From Candidatus Omnitrophota bacterium (GTDB lineage Bacteria > Omnitrophota > Koll11 > Aquiviventales > Aquiviventaceae), in contig JACPXS010000044.1 of the NCBI GenBank assembly GCA_016196415.1, positions 1 to 5,049 on the forward strand: 5,049 bases of DNA. Reading direction: 5' to 3'. This document shows positions 1 through 4,914 of this stretch, piece after piece; the stretch's first letter is position 1; each line of letters starts with the position of its first letter. Made by a program: the position numbers and the translations under genes. The notes below the pieces were generated by a model. It saw only the letters and a program-made list of their open reading frames with translations, ran no database searches and was not told the DNA's origin.

Positions 1-2
1 AT

Positions 3-410
3 GAGCCGTCTTCCCAGAAGCCCACGCCTGCCAACGAATCCGCCCCCAACGAGTTGGAATTGAACGAGCCGTGGCTTGAAGCCATTCCGGTTCCAACCGA
101 TCCGGAACTGGAGGCGCAGATTAAGGAAATCCAGGAGGCGCTGGGGGCCATCTACCAACAAATGGTGCGGCGCAAGGAGGCGCTGCTTAACGCCAGCGAT
201 CCGGCGGCGAAGACGGTCCTCTACGAGGAGCTTGAGCAGTTGCGCAAGGAGCGAAAAAATCTTGAAGCGCTCCTGCATGAGCTGATCGACGAAGCGAAAG
301 TGAGTGAGCGGACCGCCATCGACGAGGCGCTGGCGCGCGCCCGATGGCTTGAGCGACGACAAGAGTACTGGGAACAGAAGGAGGAGCTCCTCCGTGACCG
401 CCAACCATAA
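3..410 (+). CDS. C-terminal part of an unrecognised coiled-coil protein (5' end outside window)
   Basis: The reading frame is open from the left edge of the window to a TAA at 408-410, giving 135 visible residues. No convincing start lies inside: the TTG at 54 has no Shine-Dalgarno in front of it, so I treat the gene as 5'-truncated by the window edge. The visible part begins with a Pro/Ser/Asn/Glu-rich linker of about 35 residues. It then becomes almost entirely charged helix (Glu, Lys, Arg, Leu, with heptad-like runs such as YEELEQLRKERKNLEALLHE), typical of a coiled coil. No catalytic motif, membrane segment or signal sequence is visible. The end overlaps the start of the beta-barrel gene by 17 bases, so the two are probably co-expressed and may act together at the cell envelope. 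It could be the tail of a larger envelope protein (for example a FecR-like protein), but nothing in the visible part proves that. Confidence 0.7.
   Translation, partial: EPSSQKPTPANESAPNELELNEPWLEAIPVPTDPELEAQIKEIQEALGAIYQQMVRRKEALLNASDPAAKTVLYEELEQLRKERKNLEALLHELIDEAKVSERTAIDEALARARWLERRQEYWEQKEELLRDRQP
378..393 (+). promoter_or_regulatory. Shine-Dalgarno inside a perfect palindrome
   Basis: AAGGAGGAG at 378-386 is a near-ideal ribosome binding site, 7 bases before the GTG at 394, and it decides that start. The 14 bases 380-393 (GGAGGAGCTCCTCC) are an exact palindrome. In RNA they can fold as a 5-bp GC-rich stem with an AGCU loop, hiding the Shine-Dalgarno. Ribosomes finishing the upstream gene (stop at 408-410) would pass through and open it, which suggests translational coupling. 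Confidence 0.7.
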
Positions 411-1455
411 GCTCGTCTGGATGCTTGCCTGTGGCAGTCTGGCGCTCCTCTGGGTAGCCGGCGCGCCTCCTGATCTTTCGGCGGCCGAGCTCCCCCCCTT
501 GACCGCTTCGGTCCCTCCGGAAGAAGCGCTCGCGGCCATCAAGCGCAGAGCAATGAAGATCCTCGAAGCCCGTCGGAGCGCTCGTCGATTGAAGCTTTCT
601 GGAGAGCTGTCAGAGACCGTCGCGTACGAAACCAATCCTGCCAACTCCTCCTCGCGTAAAGGGGATACCATGTTTGAAGAAAGCGCCTACGTCCTGCTCT
701 CAAAAAAACTCAGCCCCACGCTCGATTGGCAGAGCAGCTACTCCGGGGTCTACGATAAATACCTCGAGTACGGGGATGGCGATTACACCGATCACACCCT
801 GACCGCCACGAAGCTGCGCTGGGTCCCCGGCCGGAGGTGGCGCCTTGAGTGGTGGACGGACATCGAGTACAACTATTACCCGACGGCCAACGACTCGAGC
901 TACCGGAATCTCAAGACGGTCGGCCGCCTGCGGCAGAACCTCTTGAAGTCCTGGTACCACCAGATCCAGTACGAGTGGTTCCTCCGCGACTATACGAGGA
1001 AGAACGCGCGGGATGGCGCCGGGGCCGAGACCCGCAATGACCGGAAGGATATCCGACACCGGATCCGCTATAAGGTCGGCACGACGGTGAAGGACGCGCT
1101 GCTCTCGATGGAAAACGAGTATTACTGGAACGACTCCAACGACGCCCGGACCGACTTCTACGACTCGCAGGTCTGTAAGGTCACCGGATCGGTCAGCGGC
1201 AATGTCACCAAAAAACTGTATGCCAGTGCAAGCTACGCCTTTGAGCGAAAGAACTACGACAAGCGCACCGTCTCCGGCATCGATGCCGAGGCCCGCTACG
1301 ACGACAAGACCACGCTGAGCAGCTCCGCCAGCTACGATCTCAACGAGACCTGGAAGATCGCCTATGCGCTCACCTTTGATCACTTGGGATCCAATGAACC
1401 TACCGGCGAGTACGATAACACCAAGCACGCGCTGACGGTGACCGCAAAGTTCTAA
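394..1455 (+). CDS. Outer-membrane beta-barrel protein
   Basis: A 353-residue protein, probably embedded in the outer membrane. I start it at the GTG at 394 because of the strong Shine-Dalgarno and because this start gives a signal peptide: a basic N-terminus, a hydrophobic stretch around residues 8-24, and a likely cleavage near LSA-AE (about residue 30). An earlier in-frame GTG at 304 would bury this signal. Residues 43-66 are a short charged helix. From about residue 67 to the end the protein is a succession of alternating polar/aromatic strands (for example LEWWTDIEYNYY, HQIQYEWFLRDY, KLYASASYAFE, KIAYALTFDH) separated by Asp/Asn/Gly-rich turns. It ends in LTVTAKF, the terminal Phe being the usual recognition signal for the BAM assembly machinery. 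Strand count suggests a medium-size barrel. The cargo, or whether it is a pore, is unknown. There is one Cys in the mature region (residue 261). It overlaps the upstream coiled-coil gene by 17 bases and is followed by a strong hairpin. Confidence 0.85.
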   Translation: MTANHKLVWMLACGSLALLWVAGAPPDLSAAELPPLTASVPPEEALAAIKRRAMKILEARRSARRLKLSGELSETVAYETNPANSSSRKGDTMFEESAYVLLSKKLSPTLDWQSSYSGVYDKYLEYGDGDYTDHTLTATKLRWVPGRRWRLEWWTDIEYNYYPTANDSSYRNLKTVGRLRQNLLKSWYHQIQYEWFLRDYTRKNARDGAGAETRNDRKDIRHRIRYKVGTTVKDALLSMENEYYWNDSNDARTDFYDSQVCKVTGSVSGNVTKKLYASASYAFERKNYDKRTVSGIDAEARYDDKTTLSSSASYDLNETWKIAYALTFDHLGSNEPTGEYDNTKHALTVTAKF

Positions 1456-1490
1456 CAGCACTCAGACTCACACCACCACGAGTCCAGAAC

Positions 1491-1529
1491 CACAACCCCC
1501 GCCGTCTCAAGGAGACGGCGGGGGTTGTG
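1491..1529. terminator. Perfect 18-bp hairpin between convergent genes, likely bidirectional terminator
   Basis: Bases 1491-1508 and 1512-1529 are exact reverse complements, with a 3-base loop (AAG on the plus strand). The stem is very GC-rich, with CCCCCGCCGTC as its core. It lies between the plus-strand barrel gene (stop at 1455) and the minus-strand gene ending at 1549, where a shared terminator is expected. Neither side has a proper T tract, so it may act mainly as an RNA 3'-end stabiliser or work with Rho. Confidence 0.7.
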
Positions 1530-1548
1530 TCATGCGCAAGACGACTGG

Positions 1549-2715
1549 TTAATGCGGGTTGGGGTGCGCGTGATCCGCAATCCCGTCTCCATTCACATCG
1601 TAGTGGTATTCATCCGGAATCCCATCCGGCGGCCCTCCTGGACTGGTGTGATCGTGAATGGCCACAAGCACTTCCCCGCTCGGTGGAGGCTGGGACTGGT
1701 CGTACTGTTGCTGCTGCTTGTTATCGTAGGTTTGATTCTCAAACTCCCGCTGCATCTGGTCCTTCTGACCTTGTTCCGCCATTTCGCGGTACTGCTCGAG
1801 TTGCTCACGGCTGACGTACTGGGCCTCGGGGCTCGACGCCCACTTTTCAAACGCTTCCGTGGGACTGCTCATGTGGGCGTCGGCGCCTGGGCCATACGCC
1901 TCCATGTTGCCGCCTGAGGGCCCGTACGACTCAAAGGCCCCTGGGCCGGGACCCATGTGTTCAAAGCCCCCTTGCGTGTAATCCTTCGCCATCTGGAGCT
2001 GCTCCGGCGTCATCTGGCCGTTGGCCACCATCTGTTCCATCTGCTCAAGGCTCGGCATGCCGCCTGGCCCGCCGCCCATCTCGCCTGGACCTCCCGTCAT
2101 TCCCCCAAACGAGGTTTCGCCGCTCATCGACCAACGGGCGAACTCAGCACGGGCTTGCTCCACGAACTCCGGCGGAGCGCCGTGGGCAATCGCGTCGGTT
2201 TCCCACTCGCGCATCATCCCTTCGGCATGGGACACCATCTCGGGAGACGGCACGTACCGCTCACCTTGCTCAAACGCCTGCATGCAGCGCTCGCCTTCCC
2301 GGATGGACAGCTCCATCTCGCGAGCTTTCCCCGGATCGCTCGCGCGCAATCCATCAAGCTGTTCGCGCATCTGTCCCTGCACGCGCGTGAACTCCTCGCG
2401 GACGGCCTCTCGGACCTCTTTCGGGATCACGTCATTGACGTTGACGCCTTCCCGATGAAGCTCGACCACCTCACGGGTGACGGCAGCGCGTTCCCGCGGA
2501 TCCAGCACCGTGGCTTCAGCCACGTTGCGGCAAATCTGCGCCAGCTCGGGATTCTGCGCCACCTCCGGATCCTGCTTGACCAGCGCCTCGACGGCCGCGT
2601 GGAGGGCCGGATCGACGTCTTCAAGCTGCGCCCACGCGATTGGCAAGGCTGGGCACGTCAAGCCCGCCACCACGAGACCGATCTGAAGTGCTCGACACAT
2701 GGGCCCTTGACTCAT
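1549..2715 (-). CDS. Exported Gly/Met/Gln-rich protein with a His-rich Ca-binding-like C-terminus, unknown function
   Basis: A 388-residue protein that I do not recognise. The start ATG at 2715 is preceded at 4-5 bases by GGGAGGG. Residues 1-29 form a signal peptide with likely cleavage at AWA-Q (29/30), so the protein is secreted or periplasmic. Cys21 is not in a lipobox. Residues 31-200 are mostly charged helix. Residues 202-222 are Gly/Met-rich. Residues 222-247 (EQMEQMVANGQMTPEQLQMA and flanks) look like a short helix-turn-helix resembling a SHOCT-type segment. Residues 250-282 are Gly/Pro/Tyr/Met-rich, and 303-345 are very Gln-rich (including QQQQ). The tail, residues 354-388, has two Asp-rich loops, one around DGIPDE (364-369) and DVNGDGIADHAH (373-384), like the calcium loops of thrombospondin type 3 or dockerin-like repeats, with six His among the last 40 residues. 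It is the second gene of the riboswitch-controlled pair, 74 bases after the 318-residue gene, and probably on the same transcript. A structural or matrix role is only a guess. Confidence 0.8.
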   Translation of the reverse strand: MSQGPMCRALQIGLVVAGLTCPALPIAWAQLEDVDPALHAAVEALVKQDPEVAQNPELAQICRNVAEATVLDPRERAAVTREVVELHREGVNVNDVIPKEVREAVREEFTRVQGQMREQLDGLRASDPGKAREMELSIREGERCMQAFEQGERYVPSPEMVSHAEGMMREWETDAIAHGAPPEFVEQARAEFARWSMSGETSFGGMTGGPGEMGGGPGGMPSLEQMEQMVANGQMTPEQLQMAKDYTQGGFEHMGPGPGAFESYGPSGGNMEAYGPGADAHMSSPTEAFEKWASSPEAQYVSREQLEQYREMAEQGQKDQMQREFENQTYDNKQQQQYDQSQPPPSGEVLVAIHDHTSPGGPPDGIPDEYHYDVNGDGIADHAHPNPH

Positions 2716-2719
2716 CTGT

Positions 2720-2726
2720 CCCTCCC
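2720..2726 (-). promoter_or_regulatory. Ribosome binding site for the 388-residue protein
   Basis: On the minus strand GGGAGGG sits 4 bases before the ATG at 2715. It favours this start over the second Met at 2700, which lacks such a site. Confidence 0.7.
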
Positions 2727-2754
2727 GTGTTCTTGCGACGTTCGCGTCCGCTGC

Positions 2755-2776
2755 GTCTGGCTGCCGTCATCCAGAC
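2755..2776 (-). other. Small inverted repeat in the intercistronic gap
   Basis: GTCTGG at 2755-2760 and CCAGAC at 2771-2776 form a 6-bp stem with a 10-base loop, in the 74-base gap between the two minus-strand genes. No T tract follows on either strand, so it is not a typical terminator. It could set relative levels of the two genes by RNA processing or stability, or be chance. Confidence 0.3.
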
Positions 2777-2789
2777 AGGGCTCTCCTCG

Positions 2790-3746
2790 TCATGGTTGCG
2801 GTGGCTGTCCTGGATACTCCGGGTGCTCGTAGTCGTGCTGTGGCGCCTGGTATTCGCGAGTGACAACCTCAGGGGATTCTCGGAGCGGGGTTTCCATGGT
2901 GCGCTCTGGCATCTCGGTGCGCTCTGGCATCTCGACCCCGCGCTCGACTTCATGAGTTCCAGCCGATTCACGCGCTGCGGTCTCTGTGGCTCGATAGTCC
3001 CGCTCAAACACCTCGCGGCCCTCGGCCTCATGCCCCCCGTAGAGCCGTTCCATCTGTTCACGCGCCTCAGGAGCCATCTGCTCAAGGGCGCGCTCAAAAC
3101 CCGCGCCTCGCTCCTCGCGCCCAACGACCTCTGGCAGGGTGCCTTCTCTCCCGAAGCCGTCCTGCCCGATCCCTTCATGGTCCCATTCTCGCCCGTTGGC
3201 AGGCTCAATCCCGTGGTCCCTCAACACCTCGAACACCTGTTCTCTGGCTTGCGATTCGGTGATCCCTCCGGACTCAAATTGGCGTCTGACCTCTCCCATC
3301 CGAGGGTCTGACTGGACCTGCTCGTAGCGCTGCGTCTGCTCGGCGGTTGCCCCAGGGGGTGTCCCTCCGGCATCGACCGGCGGACCGATCAGCCGCCGAT
3401 CAATCCCGCTTGTCGTGGGCTGAGCTCCAGCGAGATCTGCAGGCGCGTCGCCCTGCCCACCCGTTCCAAGCCCGGAATGAAGATCGAGCTGGCCTGCGTC
3501 CATCAGGTGAAGCTGGTTTTCCATTTCAGCGGCGAGCTCAGGATCGGTGCGCCTCGTTTCTTCGATGGTCTTGAGAATTTCCTCGTGGGTCGCATCGGCA
3601 TTGGCTTCCACGTGAGCGGCCTCTGCGGAAGTTCCGGTATGCGCCTCAGGAGCGGTCGCGTCATCCGCCGCTGCGACGAGTGGAGTGACGGCAAGAAGCG
3701 AGCTGACCCCGACTGCCCATGCGCCCCACATCCGGTGCGTAGCCAT
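2790..3746 (-). CDS. Exported acidic low-complexity protein, unknown function, first gene behind the c-di-GMP riboswitch
   Basis: A 318-residue protein that I do not recognise. The frame is open further upstream (to 3893), but the ATG at 3746 is chosen. It has a strong GGAGGT 5 bases before it, it starts a clean signal peptide (residues 1-27, cleavage near VAAA-DD), and the longer version would run through the riboswitch and terminator. The mature protein has no Cys and is rich in Glu, Ala, Gly, Arg and Pro. Residues 52-88 are a charged helix with a DPELAAEMENQL segment. Residues 90-135 are a Gly/Pro/Ala linker. Residues 138-180 form a helical pair around FESGGITESQAREQ, similar in style to the SHOCT-like segment of the next gene's product. 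Residues 205-260 are strongly charged helix (with ALEQMAPEAREQMERL). Two perfect EMPERT repeats lie at 272-283, and the tail is Pro/Tyr/His/Gln-rich. It lies in an apparent operon with the 388-residue gene and shares its overall layout (signal peptide, helices, linkers, disordered tail), so the two may be partners or distant relatives. Confidence 0.8.
   Translation of the reverse strand: MATHRMWGAWAVGVSSLLAVTPLVAAADDATAPEAHTGTSAEAAHVEANADATHEEILKTIEETRRTDPELAAEMENQLHLMDAGQLDLHSGLGTGGQGDAPADLAGAQPTTSGIDRRLIGPPVDAGGTPPGATAEQTQRYEQVQSDPRMGEVRRQFESGGITESQAREQVFEVLRDHGIEPANGREWDHEGIGQDGFGREGTLPEVVGREERGAGFERALEQMAPEAREQMERLYGGHEAEGREVFERDYRATETAARESAGTHEVERGVEMPERTEMPERTMETPLRESPEVVTREYQAPQHDYEHPEYPGQPPQP
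2898..2934 (-). repeat. Two tandem copies of an 18-bp unit inside the 318-residue gene
   Basis: Bases 2898-2915 are repeated exactly at 2916-2933, and one more base also matches. The unit is in frame (18 = 6 codons) and encodes the doubled EMPERT motif. Perfect identity at the DNA level indicates a recent duplication. Confidence 0.85.
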
Positions 3747-3751
3747 ATCCC

Positions 3752-3757
3752 ACCTCC
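3752..3757 (-). promoter_or_regulatory. Ribosome binding site fixing the start at 3746
   Basis: On the minus strand GGAGGT is 5 bases before the ATG at 3746, and lies just after the terminator U tract. A transcript that reads through the terminator exposes this site directly. Confidence 0.8.
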
Positions 3758-3772
3758 AAGTCAACGGCCAAT

Positions 3773-3806
3773 AAAAAAACGCCCCTGGCTTCAACGACAA
3801 GGGGCG
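3773..3806 (-). terminator. Intrinsic terminator, expression platform of the riboswitch
   Basis: On the minus strand CGCCCCT (3806-3800) pairs with AGGGGCG (3786-3780) around a 13-base loop and is followed at once by seven T (3779-3773). It lies about 20 bases after the aptamer and about 25 bases before the start codon at 3746, the classic position for a transcriptional riboswitch platform. It is not simply the end of the upstream peptidase gene, whose stop is over 200 bases away. Confidence 0.88.
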
Positions 3807-3824
3807 CGATCCGTCACCTGTGAA

Positions 3825-3921
3825 CCGAATCCGGCAACTGGCTGCCTTGCCCTGCGTCGTGCAGGGTGTAGGCCCTCTAGCTTTGCGCCCCACTCTTTCG
3901 AATGGTTTGCCCTAATCGGAC
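3825..3921 (-). promoter_or_regulatory. Cyclic-di-GMP-I (GEMM-I) riboswitch aptamer
   Basis: The minus strand here closely matches the Vibrio cholerae Vc2 c-di-GMP riboswitch as I remember it. Visible parts in order: P1 5' strand CCGA (3919-3916), the conserved AGGGCAAACC (3913-3904), and P2 CCATTC/GAGTGG (3905-3900 with 3895-3890) closed by a GAAA tetraloop (3899-3896). Then come the core GCAAAG (3886-3881) and a GGCCTA receptor-side segment (3873-3868). P3 is closed by CCCTGC/GCAGGG (3866-3861 with 3855-3850, loop ACGAC). The 3' part is AAGGCAGCC then AGTTGCCGG (to 3831), and the P1 3' strand is TCGG (3828-3825). The G in the middle of AGGGC, corresponding by my count to the ligand-contacting G20, is retained. 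This favours c-di-GMP over the cGAMP-selective variants, which carry A there. It controls the 318- and 388-residue genes through the terminator that follows. Confidence 0.93.
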
Positions 3922-3957
3922 GAAGCGATTGTCAACGTCCGCTCGCTTCTTGGTACA

Positions 3958-3987
3958 ACCTTACCTGATGGCCTGGGAATTCGTCAA
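3958..3987 (-). promoter_or_regulatory. Candidate sigma70-type promoter for the riboswitch leader
   Basis: On the minus strand TTGACG (3987-3982) is followed after 18 bases by TAAGGT (3963-3958). The -35 matches 5 of 6 consensus positions and the -10 only 3 of 6. A start near 3951 would put the entire aptamer in the transcript, as required. The better-looking TTGACA at 3935-3930 is too close, since its start site would fall inside the aptamer. A run of eight C (G on the plus strand, 3988-3995) directly abuts the -35. Confidence 0.35.
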
Positions 3988-3997
3988 GGGGGGGGCC

Positions 3998-4019
3998 GAA
4001 AAAGACGTAGAAAAAGACG
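3998..4019. repeat. Short direct repeat, two GAAAAAGACG copies
   Basis: GAAAAAGACG at 3998-4007 recurs at 4010-4019, separated by two bases. On the minus strand this places two T5 tracts just after the peptidase gene, where they may aid termination. Confidence 0.6.
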
Positions 4020-4041
4020 GCGTTAAGGAAGCAGCCACGCC
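4011..4041 (-). terminator. Possible weak intrinsic terminator at the end of the peptidase gene
   Basis: On the minus strand GGCGT (4041-4037) can pair with ACGCC (4023-4019), with the TAA stop in or beside the loop. GTC and then five T (4015-4011) follow. The stem is only 5 bp (7 with a bulge), so termination may be leaky, letting some transcripts run on into the riboswitch leader. Confidence 0.35.
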
Positions 4042-4820
4042 AGGAAGGCGGTCGGTGAAAGCAGGCGGGCAGGACGCCACACCCCGCGCTGGTCCCGTCG
4101 GACTTCGATGTGGCCCTGCACGGCTTCCCACATCAGCGCCGCTTCATAGTAGCGGGGATAGTGGCGTGGGAATGCCTGCAGAAAGATGAGGTCTTGCCGA
4201 AGGCTCCGCTCATCAATGCTTCCGGCCGCCGTGAGAAACGGCTCAACCGTGCGCTGATAATACTGCTGGACCTGCAGGCGCTCGGTTGGTGGAAGGCTTG
4301 CCAGATAAGCCGTAAGTCCTCCGTGGGTGTTGAGGCACTCAACCACATACTGGATGTCTCGCCGGTAGGCCCGCGCCTCATCATCGACCAACACCCGGAC
4401 CACATGATGGAGGGTATCGAAGGGCGCAGGAGGCGCGCTCAATGCGCGGCGGGTCTGCGTGGCCCACTTCAGGTGCTCCACTTCATGGAGGATGACTGCT
4501 CGTTGAATGAGCGGTGGCGCAGCGAGCAGTCGAGCGGCGTTGACCTGGACCGCCTCCAGCGCCCCCTCGCGATGAAAGGTCAACACGACCCAGGCGCCGT
4601 CGCGCGGCGAGCTCACCGATCCGCGCTCAGCGAAGACCGTCACCAGCCGTTCCATGGCCGCCCGGTCGCTTGGATCAGCCGCTTCCCTTGCCATGGCATG
4701 GAACAGCGCGTCCACGCGCCGCTGGGCGGCAGAGGGGCGAGGCATCGCCGCCACCGCGCTGGGGCTGAGCCAGCCGACAGTCAGCGCGCAAGCGATTGCG
4801 AGGAACGGGGGTCGCTGCAT
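4023..4820 (-). CDS. Exported putative zinc metallopeptidase (HExxH motif)
   Basis: A 265-residue protein. The frame opens at 4904, but an ATG there would lie inside the likely promoter. The ATG at 4820 begins a good signal peptide (basic start, hydrophobic residues 6-19, cleavage near AVAA-MP, about residue 25), though no strong Shine-Dalgarno precedes it. Key motif: HEVEH at residues 112-116, preceded by hydrophobic RAVIL, matches the HExxH zinc-binding helix with the catalytic Glu. About 30 residues later DDEARAY (146-152) offers Glu148 as a possible third zinc ligand, as in gluzincin-type peptidases. The rest (160-265) is mainly helical, with Tyr/Gln-rich stretches. The likely site of action is the periplasm or outside the cell. 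The substrate is unknown; the neighbouring exported low-complexity proteins are conceivable targets, but only by location. The single Cys of the mature protein is at 162. I cannot assign a named family, and peptidase activity is inferred from the motif alone. Confidence 0.8.
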   Translation of the reverse strand: MQRPPFLAIACALTVGWLSPSAVAAMPRPSAAQRRVDALFHAMAREAADPSDRAAMERLVTVFAERGSVSSPRDGAWVVLTFHREGALEAVQVNAARLLAAPPLIQRAVILHEVEHLKWATQTRRALSAPPAPFDTLHHVVRVLVDDEARAYRRDIQYVVECLNTHGGLTAYLASLPPTERLQVQQYYQRTVEPFLTAAGSIDERSLRQDLIFLQAFPRHYPRYYEAALMWEAVQGHIEVRRDQRGVWRPARLLSPTAFLAWLLP

Positions 4821-4885
4821 CTTGGGGAAGCCAACGGCTGATTTCTCCGGGTTGGCCCGACGTGCACCATCCACGTGCGGGTTCC

Positions 4886-4914
4886 ATTCTCCTCGCCGCC
4901 CCATGCGCTGTCAA
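4886..4914 (-). promoter_or_regulatory. Likely sigma70-type promoter of the peptidase gene
   Basis: On the minus strand a perfect TTGACA (4914-4909) is followed after 17 bases by GAGAAT (4891-4886), which matches 4 of 6 positions of the -10 consensus. Transcription would start near 4879, giving a leader of about 60 bases before the ATG at 4820. This excludes the ATG at 4904 as the start. Just inside the leader, 4856-4863 and 4873-4881 form an 8-bp stem with one bulge. Confidence 0.55.

Noticed and set aside
1..63. Short frame beginning at the first ATG of the window
   Set aside because: It stops at 61-63 after 20 residues and has no upstream context. The frame starting at base 3 continues into a long coiled-coil protein instead.
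700..1461. 253-codon open frame on the minus strand opposite the barrel gene
   Set aside because: It is antisense to a gene with signal peptide, Shine-Dalgarno and terminal Phe. Its Val/Gly-rich translation is the typical mirror of a GC-rich coding strand and shows no family features.
1957..2832. Long plus-strand open frame (291 codons) across the 388-residue gene
   Set aside because: The His/Leu/Arg-rich translation is the antisense image of the Glu/Met/Gln-rich minus-strand gene, which has its own ribosome binding site and signal peptide.
2640..3311. Plus-strand open frame (223 codons) over the 318-residue gene
   Set aside because: It spans two minus-strand genes and the gap between them, with no start signal; antisense artefact.
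3747..3893. N-terminal extension of the 318-residue protein to the start at 3893
   Set aside because: It would translate through the riboswitch aptamer and terminator and would bury the signal peptide. The ATG at 3746 has a strong ribosome binding site.
3930..3935. TTGACA on the minus strand as the -35 of the riboswitch promoter
   Set aside because: With normal spacing, transcription would begin inside the aptamer near 3900 and destroy it, and no acceptable -10 follows.
4110..4841. Plus-strand open frame (243 codons) opposite the peptidase gene
   Set aside because: The opposite strand encodes HExxH plus a signal peptide with a promoter in front; this frame has neither.
4821..4904. N-terminal extension of the peptidase to the ATG at 4904
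   Set aside because: That ATG lies within the spacer of the proposed promoter, upstream of the expected transcription start, and the extension would hide the signal peptide.
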